Source of the DNA: an uncultured Blautia sp.
GTDB lineage: Bacteria > Bacillota > Clostridia > Lachnospirales > Lachnospiraceae
Assembly (NCBI GenBank): GCA_934408705.1
Contig: CAKRVL010000042.1
Span: 1-20,919, forward strand
Length of the DNA stretch: 20,919 nucleotides
Direction: 5' to 3'
Of this stretch, positions 6,689-14,879 are shown piece by piece (the stretch's first letter is position 1; every line of letters begins with the position of its first letter). Both the position numbers and the translations under genes were made by a program. The notes under the pieces were generated by a model that worked only from the letters and a program-made list of their open reading frames with translations, did not search any database and was not told where the DNA came from.

Positions 6689-8764
6689 GTGGACGAGTTA
6701 TTGATGGAGCGCTACACTCTTGCAAAAGAGAGAGTTTGTGAAATTAAGGACGAAACAGCAGTGCAGCAGCCATATCTGGATTTCTTCCGGAAGACGGCTG
6801 TATTCCTGGAGAAAAATATAGAGATCCTGGATGGTGTGGTGTTTGTTGGAGATGGAAGGGAGCCACATAAGCTTACCTGTGCAGGTGATCTGTCAATGGA
6901 ACAGTGGAAAGCACTGAATGATGAGCTTTATGCTGATATCCTTCCGGATAATTATGAAACCAGCTATGGTAATCCGGCTTATGCATGTGAAAGACTTAAC
7001 GAATACGGAAAAGACTTTTCCTTTCTCTATGCAGAACTGAGAGGAGCTGTTATCTATGCCTTCGAGAAAAGACTGTGGGATATGACAGTGCTTCTGGAGC
7101 TGTTTCTGGAGGTTTACGGAGCTTTTTCCCAGGAGGAGCTGCCTACAGAGGAGGAGTTTCGTGGGATCTTAAGTTCCTATGTAAACGATTACTGTCAGGA
7201 TATGGTGGAGTACCGCACGAGAGAGTGCGTGGATCCGGAATTGGATTTTGCTGCAAAGATCATCATGAATTCTGATCTTACAGATCTTCGTTATTTATAT
7301 CAGTTTGGAGAGTATGTTACGGAGAATGAACTGGGAGTGGCGGCTTTTCTTAACGGACTTTCCCAGGAGGAAATCAATTCCTGTGCCAGAACCTATACAG
7401 AAGGCTACCGCATGGGCTTTGTAGCCGGACGTAAGGATCTTGGCAAAAAGAAAACTGTAAATATCCGTTATAATCTCGGCTTTGAACGCATGGTAAAGGC
7501 TGCTATTCTCCAGTTTGAAGAGATGGGACTGAAGCCGGTGATTTTCCGTTATCCCACTCATGTGGTAAATAAGCGTGGAGCACTCAGGATTGGCTATACC
7601 GGCGCTGTGACAAACCCTCAGTTTGATTATGACCATCGTCAGGATGGAGCTCTTTTTATGGACCAGGATTTCGTACAGAAGCGTCTTCGTGCATTGCAGA
7701 CCTCCTATGAGAAGTATAAAGAGCTGGCATATGTACATGCCGGACCGGCGTGTATTGAGGTGTTTGGTGAGACTCCGTTTTCACCGGTGAGTGTGAAAGA
7801 GGCATGGCAGTTCAGTGAGGCACAGCAGAAGCTGGAGATTGAAATGCTGAATGAAGCCGGACAGATCACTAACCGCTATATAAAAGGCGATGAGAGAAGC
7901 TTTACCATTATTGCTTATCCTGTTCCGGAAATTGGTGGTGATTATCAGGAGATATTCCGTCAGATCGTGAAGATCAACAATTTAGATTACCAGCTTTACC
8001 AGAAGATCCAGCAGACTATTATCGATACACTTGATACTGCAGAATGGGTATCTGTAAAGGGAAAAGCCGGAAACAAGACTGATCTTAAGATTCATCTCCA
8101 CACACTTACTGATCCGGCGAAGCAGACAAACTTCGAGAACTGTGTTGCTGATGTAAATATTCCGGTAGGCGAAGTATTTACCTCTCCGGTCCTTTCCGGT
8201 ACAAATGGACTTCTTCATGTCAGCAAGGTTTATCTGGGAGGATTTCAGTTCTGTGATCTGAAGCTTGAATTTAAAGATGGAAAAATTGTAACTTATTCCT
8301 GCAGTAATTTTGAAACTGAGGAAGAGAATAAAAAATATATTGAGGATAATATCCTGTTCCACCATCCAACCCTTCCAATGGGAGAGTTTGCTATCGGAAC
8401 CAATACTACAGCTTATGTGGCTGCCGAGAAATATAATATTGCAGACAAGCTGCCTATTCTGATTGCAGAGAAAATGGGACCGCATTTTGCGGTAGGCGAT
8501 ACCTGCTATAGCTGGTCTGAGGATACTGCTGTATTTAACCCGGATGGAAAAGAAATCATAGCAAGAGACAATGAGGTTTCTATTTTGCGGAAGGAAGATA
8601 TAAGCAAGGCATATCTTGGCTGTCATACTGATATCACCATTCCGTATGATGAATTGGGAAGCATACGTGTTCTTGGAAAAGATGGAGAGGAAATCTCTAT
8701 TATTGAAGATGGCAGATTTGTGCTGCCTGGAACAGAGGAACTGAATAAACCCTTTGAAAATTAA
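6689..8764 (+). CDS. M29-family metallo-aminopeptidase with N-terminal extension
   Basis: The C-terminal half (about 270-691) matches the thermophilic/AmpS-type M29 aminopeptidases, which remove N-terminal residues from peptides using two metal ions. All expected ligands are visible in order with family-like spacing: E495 (IPVGEVFTSP), E566 (PMGEFAIGTN), H599 (GPHFAVGD), Y607, and H646 and D648 (CHTDIT). Typical M29 enzymes are about 410 residues; this one is 691. The first 270 or so residues are an acidic, mostly helical-looking region I do not recognise. The start is GTG at 6689, with GAGAGGA 6-7 bases upstream. The first ATG, at 6704, is too far from it. No signal peptide is present, so it is likely cytoplasmic and works in peptide turnover. 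It appears to stand alone, with a promoter starting the next gene set. Confidence 0.85.
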   Translation: MDELLMERYTLAKERVCEIKDETAVQQPYLDFFRKTAVFLEKNIEILDGVVFVGDGREPHKLTCAGDLSMEQWKALNDELYADILPDNYETSYGNPAYACERLNEYGKDFSFLYAELRGAVIYAFEKRLWDMTVLLELFLEVYGAFSQEELPTEEEFRGILSSYVNDYCQDMVEYRTRECVDPELDFAAKIIMNSDLTDLRYLYQFGEYVTENELGVAAFLNGLSQEEINSCARTYTEGYRMGFVAGRKDLGKKKTVNIRYNLGFERMVKAAILQFEEMGLKPVIFRYPTHVVNKRGALRIGYTGAVTNPQFDYDHRQDGALFMDQDFVQKRLRALQTSYEKYKELAYVHAGPACIEVFGETPFSPVSVKEAWQFSEAQQKLEIEMLNEAGQITNRYIKGDERSFTIIAYPVPEIGGDYQEIFRQIVKINNLDYQLYQKIQQTIIDTLDTAEWVSVKGKAGNKTDLKIHLHTLTDPAKQTNFENCVADVNIPVGEVFTSPVLSGTNGLLHVSKVYLGGFQFCDLKLEFKDGKIVTYSCSNFETEEENKKYIEDNILFHHPTLPMGEFAIGTNTTAYVAAEKYNIADKLPILIAEKMGPHFAVGDTCYSWSEDTAVFNPDGKEIIARDNEVSILRKEDISKAYLGCHTDITIPYDELGSIRVLGKDGEEISIIEDGRFVLPGTEELNKPFEN

Positions 8765-8848
8765 AAAAGAAAGTATGGGGAAAGGCGGTTATCAGGCTCA
8801 ACAGCAAAATTAATTAGCCCTTCAAAATTTTTCTTTGTTATAATCATA

Positions 8849-8877
8849 TTGACAGAAAATGTTATTCTTAGTAGAAT
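8849..8877 (+). promoter_or_regulatory. Promoter of the purEMND genes
   Basis: TTGACA (8849-8854) and TAGAAT (8872-8877) with exactly 17 bases between them is a near-consensus sigma-A promoter. Transcription would start near 8884, leaving about 40 bases before purE. That is too short for a purine riboswitch, and I see none. A lone TATAAT at 8839-8844 has no matching -35. Confidence 0.8.
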
Positions 8878-8923
8878 TTACGCGAATAGTAGTTCTAAAT
8901 CACATATAAAAGAGGAGAATATT

Positions 8924-9430
8924 ATGCCAAAAGTAGGAATTGTAATGGGCAGCGATTCAGATATGCCAATTATGAGCAAAGCAGCAGACATCCTTGAGAA
9001 ACTTGGAATTGATTATGAAATGCGTATTATTTCCGCACACAGAGAGCCGGATGTGTTCTTTGAGTATGCGAAGACAGCTGAGGAAAAAGGATTTAAAGTT
9101 ATTATTGCAGGTGCCGGTATGGCGGCGCATTTACCAGGAATGTGCGCAGCAATTTTCCCAATGCCGGTTATCGGAATTCCTATGCACACCACATCTCTGG
9201 GAGGAAGAGATTCCCTTTACTCCATTGTACAGATGCCATCCGGTATTCCGGTAGCAACTGTTGCGATTAACGGAGGCGCAAATGCAGGTCTTCTTGCGGC
9301 GAAAATCCTTGCAACATCTGATCCGGAGCTTCTGGATCGCCTGAAAGCTTACAGTCAGGAGCTTAAAGAGCAGGTGGAAGCTAAGGATGAGAAATTACAG
9401 GAAGTGGGACATAAGGCTTACACTAAATAA
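8924..9430 (+). CDS. purE: N5-carboxyaminoimidazole ribonucleotide mutase, class I
   Basis: Rearranges N5-CAIR to CAIR in IMP synthesis. 168 residues. Class I motifs: GSDSD (about 9-13), SAHREP, the AGAGMAAHLPGM loop, and SIVQMPSGIPVATVAI. Bacterial class I PurE works with PurK, which is not in this window. Some anaerobes use a PurE that carboxylates AIR directly, and the sequence alone does not decide. An upstream in-frame ATG at 8849 lies inside the promoter. The real start is 8924, with AGAGGAG at 8911-8917 six bases before it. First gene of purE-purM-purN-purD. Confidence 0.95.
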   Translation: MPKVGIVMGSDSDMPIMSKAADILEKLGIDYEMRIISAHREPDVFFEYAKTAEEKGFKVIIAGAGMAAHLPGMCAAIFPMPVIGIPMHTTSLGGRDSLYSIVQMPSGIPVATVAINGGANAGLLAAKILATSDPELLDRLKAYSQELKEQVEAKDEKLQEVGHKAYTK

Positions 9431-9440
9431 AGTGATACAC

Positions 9441-9461
9441 CAGGGGGATGCTTTCCCCCTG
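9441..9461 (+). other. GC-rich intercistronic hairpin between purE and purM
   Basis: CAGGGGGA (9441-9448) and TCCCCCTG (9454-9461) pair perfectly around a 5-base loop. No T-run follows, so it is not a standard terminator. It may stabilise the purE end of the transcript or set the ratio of purE to purM message. Confidence 0.65.
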
Positions 9462-9515
9462 CACTCATTGTAAAAATAAAACGGAAAAACCATAAAATTC
9501 TGGGAGGAAACAGGC

Positions 9516-10541
9516 ATGGATTACAAGAACGCGGGCGTTGATATTGAGGCAGGATACAAATCAGTAGAGTTAATGAAGCAGCACATTAAGAAGACAATGA
9601 GATCAGAGGTGCTTGGAGGAATCGGTGGATTTTCAGGCGCTTTTTCTATGAATAGTTTTAAAGATATGGAAGAGCCAACTCTGGTTTCCGGTACTGACGG
9701 AGTTGGAACAAAGCTGAAGCTGGCATTTGTTATGGATAAGCATGATACAGTTGGAATCGACTGTGTGGCAATGTGTGTAAATGATATTGCATGTGCAGGT
9801 GGAGAGCCTCTTTTCTTCCTGGACTATATTGCATGTGGAAAGAACTATCCGGAGAAAATTGCAGAGATCGTAAAAGGTGTTGCGGAAGGCTGCTGTCAGT
9901 CTGATGCAGCTCTTATTGGTGGTGAGACAGCTGAGATGCCAGGCTTTTACCCGGTAGATGAATATGACCTTGCCGGATTTGCAGTTGGCGTTGTTGATAA
10001 GAAGGATCTGATCACAGGTGAGAACTTAAATCCAGGAGATGTGCTGATCGGAATGGCTTCTTCAGGTGTACACAGCAACGGCTTCTCCCTTGTTCGTAAA
10101 GTGTTTGAAATGACAAAGGAATCTCTTGATACTTATTATGATGAACTTGGAACTACCCTTGGTGAGGCATTGATCGCACCAACCAAGATTTACGTGAAAG
10201 CTCTTAAGAGCATTAAAAATGCAGGCGTTAAGATCCATGCATGCAGCCATATCACAGGTGGCGGTTTCTATGAAAATGTACCTCGTATGCTGAAAGAGGG
10301 CACAAGAGCTGTTATTGAGAAAGACAGTTATCCGGTTCTCCCGATCTTCAAGCTTCTTGCAAAGACCGGAGATATCGAGGAGAAAATGATGTACAATACT
10401 TATAACATGGGACTTGGTATGGTTATGGCTGTAGACCCGGCTGACGTAGATAAGACTATGGAAGCAATCAAGGCAGCAGGTGAAACACCATATGTGGTAG
10501 GTCGCATTGAGGCAGGAGAAAAGGGAGTGACATTATGCTAA
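9516..10541 (+). CDS. purM: Phosphoribosylformylglycinamidine cyclo-ligase (AIR synthetase)
   Basis: Closes the imidazole ring: FGAM and ATP give AIR, the fifth step of IMP synthesis. 341 residues, normal. Family blocks are GTDGVGTK (59-66), MCVND (86-90), [11 protein letters not shown] (135-145), [11 protein letters not shown] and [13 protein letters not shown]. These are the nucleotide-binding and dimer segments shared with the PurL/SelD superfamily. GGGAGG (9502-9507) precedes the ATG. The last seven bases overlap purN (ATGCTAA), implying coupled translation with the next enzyme. Confidence 0.96.
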   Translation: MDYKNAGVDIEAGYKSVELMKQHIKKTMRSEVLGGIGGFSGAFSMNSFKDMEEPTLVSGTDGVGTKLKLAFVMDKHDTVGIDCVAMCVNDIACAGGEPLFFLDYIACGKNYPEKIAEIVKGVAEGCCQSDAALIGGETAEMPGFYPVDEYDLAGFAVGVVDKKDLITGENLNPGDVLIGMASSGVHSNGFSLVRKVFEMTKESLDTYYDELGTTLGEALIAPTKIYVKALKSIKNAGVKIHACSHITGGGFYENVPRMLKEGTRAVIEKDSYPVLPIFKLLAKTGDIEEKMMYNTYNMGLGMVMAVDPADVDKTMEAIKAAGETPYVVGRIEAGEKGVTLC

Positions 10542-11161
10542 AGGTTGCTGTCCTGGTATCAGGAGGCGGTACCAATCTCCAGGCAATTCTGGATGCAATT
10601 GATTCCGGAAAAATCACAAATGCAGAGGTTTCTCTTGTGATCAGCAATAATCCTAAGGCGTATGCACTGGATAGGGCCAGAAATCATGGTATAGAAGCCG
10701 TCTGTATTTCTCCTAAGGAATTTGAGAATCGTGAAGCTTTTCACAAGGCGCTTTTACAGAAATTACAGGAAAGCGGTGCAGAACTGGTTGTTCTCGCCGG
10801 CTTCCTGGTTGCAATCCCTCCTATGATCGTGGAGGCATTCCCAAATAAGATTATTAACATTCATCCGTCCCTGATCCCGTCTTTTTGCGGTGTAGGCTAT
10901 TATGGACTTCATGTTCATGAAGCAGCCCTGAAAAGAGGCGTAAAGGTAACAGGAGCCACTGTTCATTTCGTTGATACAGGCACAGATACAGGTCCGATCA
11001 TTTTACAGAAGGCGGTTAAGATCGAGCCGGATGATACACCGCAGTCACTTCAGAGAAGTGTGATGGAGAAGGCGGAGTGGAAAATTCTTCCCAAGGCAAT
11101 CAATCTGATCGCCAATGGAAAGATTTCTGTGGAAGACCATATTGTGACTATCAGCGATTAA
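10535..11161 (+). CDS. purN: Phosphoribosylglycinamide formyltransferase
   Basis: Transfers a formyl group from 10-formyl-tetrahydrofolate to GAR, the third step of IMP synthesis. 208 residues. The catalytic residues N108 and H110 lie in INIHPSLIP, and D151 in DTGTDTGP aligns with the E. coli catalytic Asp144. The phosphate-binding SGGGTNLQ is at 9-16. The loop [14 protein letters not shown] is the clostridial form of the KFPG-like segment. The start overlaps the purM end by seven bases, with AAGGGAG at 10521-10527. Its TAA stop merges with the AAGGAGG ribosome binding site of purD. Confidence 0.95.
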   Translation: MLKVAVLVSGGGTNLQAILDAIDSGKITNAEVSLVISNNPKAYALDRARNHGIEAVCISPKEFENREAFHKALLQKLQESGAELVVLAGFLVAIPPMIVEAFPNKIINIHPSLIPSFCGVGYYGLHVHEAALKRGVKVTGATVHFVDTGTDTGPIILQKAVKIEPDDTPQSLQRSVMEKAEWKILPKAINLIANGKISVEDHIVTISD

Positions 11162-11171
11162 GGAGGATATT

Positions 11172-12446
11172 ATGAAGGTACTGATCGTAGGAAGTGGCGG
11201 AAGAGAACATGCTATCGCATGGAGTGTGTCCAGAAGCCCTAAGGTAGACAAGATTTATTGTGCACCAGGAAACGCAGGAATAGCAGAATTTGCAGAGTGT
11301 GTAAATATTGGTGCCATGGAATTTGAAAAGCTTGCTGATTTTGCCCAGGAAAATCAGGTGGATCTCACCATTATCGGTATGGATGATCCTCTTGTAGGCG
11401 GTGTTGTAGACGAATTTGAGAGCAGGGGCCTGCGGGTGTTCGGACCGCGTAAGAATGCTGCCATCCTGGAGGGCTCTAAGGCATTTTCCAAGGATCTGAT
11501 GAAGAAATATAACATTCCTACTGCAGCGTATGAGAACTTTGATGATCCTGAGAAGGCACTGGAATATCTTCGCACAGAGGCTAAATTCCCGATCGTTCTG
11601 AAGGCGGATGGACTTGCTCTTGGAAAAGGTGTTCTGATCTGTCAGGATCTTCAGGAGGCTGAAGCTGGTGTACAGGAGATCATGGAAGATAAGAAGTTCG
11701 GAAATGCAGGTAACACTATGGTTATAGAGGAATTTATGACCGGCCGTGAGGTATCTGTTCTCTCTTTTGTAGACGGAAAAACAATCAAAACAATGACTTC
11801 AGCCCAGGATCACAAACGTGCTCAGGATGGAGATCAGGGACTGAATACCGGTGGAATGGGAACCTTTTCCCCAAGTCCTTTCTATACTGAAGAAGTGGAT
11901 GAGTTCTGCAGAAAATATGTATATCAGCCAACTGTGGATGCTATGGCAGCAGAAGGAAGAGAATTTAAAGGAATTATTTTCTTCGGACTGATGCTGACAG
12001 CAGATGGTCCTAAGGTTCTGGAATATAATGCACGTTTCGGCGATCCGGAAGCACAGGTTGTACTTCCGCGTATGAAGAATGATATTGTGGAAGTAATGGA
12101 AGCTTGTATTGACGGAACATTAGATCAGATCAATCTGCAGTTTGAAGATAATGCAGCTGTATGCGTAGTTCTGGCAAGTGACGGATATCCGGTCAAATAT
12201 GAAAAAGAAATTCCTATGTATGGTTTTGAGAATTTCAAGGATAAAGAAGGATATTATTGTTTCCACGCAGGAACTAAATTTAAAGACGGACAGATCGTTA
12301 CAAACGGCGGACGTGTTGTTGGAATCACTGCAACTGGAAGCAATCTGAAAGAGGCCAGAAAAAATGCCTATGAGGCAACAGAATGGATTACTTTCGCGAA
12401 TAAATATATGCGCCACGATATTGGAAAAGCAATTGACGAGGCATGA
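11172..12446 (+). CDS. purD: Phosphoribosylamine-glycine ligase (GAR synthetase)
   Basis: Joins phosphoribosylamine and glycine using ATP, the second step of IMP synthesis, feeding PurN. ATP-grasp enzyme of 424 residues. The N-terminal GSGGREHA (7-14) and APGNAG (31-36) form the substrate domain. The ATP-grasp core contains LKADGLALGKGV, EEFMTGREVS and NTGGMG, with the metal-binding EYNARFGDPE near 286-295. AAGGAGG overlaps the purN stop. It is the last gene of the pur set and is followed by a clear terminator. Confidence 0.96.
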   Translation: MKVLIVGSGGREHAIAWSVSRSPKVDKIYCAPGNAGIAEFAECVNIGAMEFEKLADFAQENQVDLTIIGMDDPLVGGVVDEFESRGLRVFGPRKNAAILEGSKAFSKDLMKKYNIPTAAYENFDDPEKALEYLRTEAKFPIVLKADGLALGKGVLICQDLQEAEAGVQEIMEDKKFGNAGNTMVIEEFMTGREVSVLSFVDGKTIKTMTSAQDHKRAQDGDQGLNTGGMGTFSPSPFYTEEVDEFCRKYVYQPTVDAMAAEGREFKGIIFFGLMLTADGPKVLEYNARFGDPEAQVVLPRMKNDIVEVMEACIDGTLDQINLQFEDNAAVCVVLASDGYPVKYEKEIPMYGFENFKDKEGYYCFHAGTKFKDGQIVTNGGRVVGITATGSNLKEARKNAYEATEWITFANKYMRHDIGKAIDEA

Positions 12447-12462
12447 TCAAGTGGTATAAAAT

Positions 12463-12498
12463 AGGCAGGAGACAAGTGTTGTTTCCTGTCTGTTTTTT
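12463..12498 (+). terminator. Rho-independent terminator of purEMND
   Basis: A 10-bp stem (12463-12472 with 12482-12491, including two G-U pairs) and a 9-base loop, followed by G and six T residues (12493-12498). It lies 16 bases after the purD stop. Confidence 0.8.
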
Positions 12499-12504
12499 AT
12501 GTAA

Positions 12505-12518
12505 GCGGAATTGTCCGC
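12505..12518 (+). repeat. Short inverted repeat upstream of fprA
   Basis: GCGGA (12505-12509) and TCCGC (12514-12518) around ATTG. It could be an operator half-site pair or a small hairpin. A TATGAT at 12538-12543 could serve as a -10 for the next gene, but no -35 fits at a normal distance. Confidence 0.3.
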
Positions 12519-12563
12519 ATTGTTTCTAAAGAAAAACTATGATCCACCGAAGGAGGAAATATC

Positions 12564-13757
12564 ATGTACAATGTAAAGAAAGTAAATGAAGATTTATATT
12601 GGATTGGTGCAAGCGACAGAAGACTTGCCCTGTTTGAAAATATTTACCCAATTCCAAGAGGAGTATCTTATAATTCCTATGTGATCCTGGATGAGCAGAC
12701 AGTCCTTCTTGACACTGTAGACAAGTCTGTAAGCGGACAGTTTTTTGAAAATCTTGAGCATGTTCTGGATGGCAGAAAACTGGACTATATGATCGTAAAC
12801 CATATGGAGCCTGATCACTGTGCTGTTATCGAAGAAGTGGTAAGAAGATTTCCGGAAGTAAAGGTTGTGGGAAATGCCAAGACATTTAACATGATGAAAC
12901 AGTTCTTTACCTTTGATGTAGATGGACATGCAGTTGTGATCAAAGAGGGAGATACCTTAAGCACAGGAAAGCATACCCTTGCTTTTGCTATGATCCCTAT
13001 GGTTCACTGGCCGGAAGCAATGGTTACATACGATGCCTATAACAAGGTGCTTTTCAGTGCCGATGCTTTTGGAACCTTTGGTGCGCTGAATGGAAATGTT
13101 TTTGCTGATGAAGTGAATTTCAAGGAAGAGTGGCTGGATGATGCCAGAAGATATCTGGTAAATATAGTTGGAAAATATGGCGGCCCAGTACAGACAGCCC
13201 TCAAAAAAGCACTTACACTGGATATTGCTATGATCTGTCCGCTTCATGGCCCGATTTGGAGAGAAGACCTGGGCTGGTTTATTGATAAGTATCAGAAATG
13301 GAGTACCTATACACCGGAAGATCATAATGTTGTAGTAATGTATGCCTCTATTTATGGAAATACTGAGAATGCAGCAGATGTTCTTGCTGGCAAGCTTGCT
13401 GACGCAGGGGAGAAGAACGTAAAGGTTTATGATGTTTCTGTAACTGATCCGTCCTATTTGCTGGCTGAGGCATTCCGCTGTGACAGAATCGTATTTGCAT
13501 GCCCTACTTATAATGGCGGCCTTTTCCCGAAGATGGAGACCTTGCTTCATGAGCTTGCTGCCCATAATCTCCAGAAGAGAAAGGTGGCAGTGCTGGAAAA
13601 TGGTACCTGGGCACCTACAGCAGGAAGACAGATGAGAGAGATCCTTTCAGGAATGAAGGATATGGAAATCTGTGAGGAGACAGTAACGGTTAAATCTGCC
13701 CTGAAGGAAGACCAGCTGGCACAGATCGACCAGATTGTGAACTTTATGACAAAATAA
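12564..13757 (+). CDS. fprA: Flavodiiron protein (A-type flavoprotein, FprA family)
   Basis: Reduces O2 to water and/or NO to N2O in the cytoplasm of anaerobes, usually taking electrons from rubredoxin or F420. The N-terminal beta-lactamase-like domain (about 1-245) has the complete diiron set: H80, E82, D84 and H85 (in NHMEPDH), H148, D167 and H228. The flavodoxin domain (about 255-397) has the FMN phosphate loop ASIYGNTEN (261-269) and ACPTYNGGLFP. There is no fused rubredoxin or NADH oxidoreductase domain, so an external electron donor is needed. 397 residues, normal. AAGGAGG (12550-12556) precedes the ATG. It stands between two terminators as a single-gene unit. Preference for O2 versus NO cannot be read from sequence. 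Confidence 0.94.
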   Translation: MYNVKKVNEDLYWIGASDRRLALFENIYPIPRGVSYNSYVILDEQTVLLDTVDKSVSGQFFENLEHVLDGRKLDYMIVNHMEPDHCAVIEEVVRRFPEVKVVGNAKTFNMMKQFFTFDVDGHAVVIKEGDTLSTGKHTLAFAMIPMVHWPEAMVTYDAYNKVLFSADAFGTFGALNGNVFADEVNFKEEWLDDARRYLVNIVGKYGGPVQTALKKALTLDIAMICPLHGPIWREDLGWFIDKYQKWSTYTPEDHNVVVMYASIYGNTENAADVLAGKLADAGEKNVKVYDVSVTDPSYLLAEAFRCDRIVFACPTYNGGLFPKMETLLHELAAHNLQKRKVAVLENGTWAPTAGRQMREILSGMKDMEICEETVTVKSALKEDQLAQIDQIVNFMTK

Positions 13758-13818
13758 GGTTGAAATCCGGCTGAAGGAAAATATCTGTTTACAAGGATGT
13801 TTCCTAAATAAAAAAGTT

Positions 13819-13861
13819 AAGAAAACACTGCCGGAGAACAAGGTGCAGTGTTTTCTTTTTT
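13819..13861 (+). terminator. Strong terminator after fprA, abutting the next ribosome binding site
   Basis: A perfect 13-bp stem (13819-13831 with 13845-13857) around a 13-base loop, ending in a T-rich tract to 13861. An A-rich run on its 5' side could let it work on the other strand too. Its end is two bases before GGAGGGAG of the following gene. Confidence 0.88.
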
Positions 13862-13875
13862 GTGGAGGGAGTAAG

Positions 13876-14721
13876 ATGAAAGGGAAAAAGATGCTTTTAT
13901 GGACTATGGCTGCAGCTTTTTTGCTTGTTTCACCTGCTAAGGTGAGGGCAGCAGAGATTCCGGGACAAATAATCACAGAGGCTGCAGGCTATGATCAGAG
14001 TAATAAAGAAGATTTACAGAAGAAAGATGAACACATATACCAAGGCGGATGTAAAATTAATGGTAAAGTTTATGTTTTTGATGAACAAGGGCACATTCTG
14101 AAAAATAAAAAGAACAAGATGGTAACAGTCCTTGGCGATAAGTATTATATCACTAATAAGAAGGGAAACCCTGCAACAGGATATTTTGTTTACCGCAACA
14201 ATCTTTATTATGCAGATAAAACAGGAAGATGTGTGACTGACTGCACAAGAGAAAAAGGAAAATACTATTTCACAGCCAGCGGTTCTGCCAGGAAGAATAC
14301 CTTTGTTCTTCTGAAAATACAGGCAATGCAGACGCTTTCCGAAATTACCAATTCCAAAATGACACGTTCCCAGAAGCTTAAGGCCTGTTGGAATTATACT
14401 ACAGACAGGGAAAAAATGAGATACGGCGGAACGGATCCTAATCTGAAGAAAAAGGGCTGGTATAATGAGACAGCGTTGAAAATGCTGAAAACCAGAACCG
14501 GAAACTGTTTTTCTTTCGCCTGTGCCTTTGCAGCGCTGGCCCGAGAGCTGGGATACAAAAAAATAAAGATCATGGTAGGCTACGATCATTGCTGGATAAC
14601 GATCAATGGCAGGCAGTATGATCCGCAGACTCAGTGGTCAGGCTGGATTCCAGGGGTGTATGGCCTGAGCAGGCATCCAGCCTCTCCTCATGTAAAAAAG
14701 ACATATGATTTTATGAAATAG
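13876..14721 (+). CDS. Secreted transglutaminase-like protein with cell-wall-binding-like repeats
   Basis: 281 residues. The N terminus (KGKK, then a hydrophobic core from about 7 to 19, then AKVRA-AE) is a signal peptide with likely cleavage near residue 25. Residues about 56-140 hold three or four Tyr/Gly-rich repeats (GKVYVFDEQGHI, DKYYITNKKGNP, NNLYYADKTGR, GKYYFTASG), like choline- or glucan-binding repeats. The C-terminal domain has a transglutaminase-like triad: C211 (GNCFSFACAFAALARELGY), H238 (YDHCW) and D249 (QYDPQT). Such proteins act on extracellular or cell-wall peptides as proteases or cross-linkers. The substrate is unknown. The ATG at 13876 follows GGAGGGAG. An upstream in-frame ATG at 13843 lies inside the terminator and would disrupt the signal peptide. 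No obvious promoter lies between the terminator and this gene. Confidence 0.85.
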   Translation: MKGKKMLLWTMAAAFLLVSPAKVRAAEIPGQIITEAAGYDQSNKEDLQKKDEHIYQGGCKINGKVYVFDEQGHILKNKKNKMVTVLGDKYYITNKKGNPATGYFVYRNNLYYADKTGRCVTDCTREKGKYYFTASGSARKNTFVLLKIQAMQTLSEITNSKMTRSQKLKACWNYTTDREKMRYGGTDPNLKKKGWYNETALKMLKTRTGNCFSFACAFAALARELGYKKIKIMVGYDHCWITINGRQYDPQTQWSGWIPGVYGLSRHPASPHVKKTYDFMK

Positions 14722-14770
14722 GTTATTGCCTGCTTTAGATAAAATTGCATAAAGAAACCACGGGTTAGAC

Positions 14771-14799
14771 TTTACTTTTTTATGATTTTGTTATAGAAT
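14771..14799 (+). promoter_or_regulatory. Promoter of the SseB-like gene
   Basis: TTTACT (14771-14776) and TAGAAT (14794-14799) at 17-base spacing. Transcription would start near 14806, giving a leader of about 75 bases. Confidence 0.6.
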
Positions 14800-14819
14800 A
14801 AATAACATATCAGGTTTTA

Positions 14820-14847
14820 CGTCGATATATGGATTCCACATATGACG
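14820..14847 (+). other. Leader hairpin before the SseB-like gene
   Basis: CGTC (14820-14823) pairs with GACG (14844-14847), and ATATG (14827-14831) pairs with CATAT (14839-14843). There is a 3-base bulge on the 5' side and a 7-base loop. There is no U-run. It is AT-rich and moderate in strength. Confidence 0.4.
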
Positions 14848-14879
14848 ATATTTGAAACCAGGACTGAGAGGATAATGAC

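Noticed and set aside
8765..8923. Purine riboswitch or PurR-type boxes before purE
   Set aside because: The leader after the promoter is only about 40 bases. No conserved purine aptamer core or convincing tandem PurBox is present.
12957..13565. Long - strand open frame opposite fprA, with similar ones opposite the M29, transglutaminase-like and clpC genes
   Set aside because: Each is antisense to a gene with complete catalytic motifs, so it reflects codon bias of the + strand rather than a second gene.
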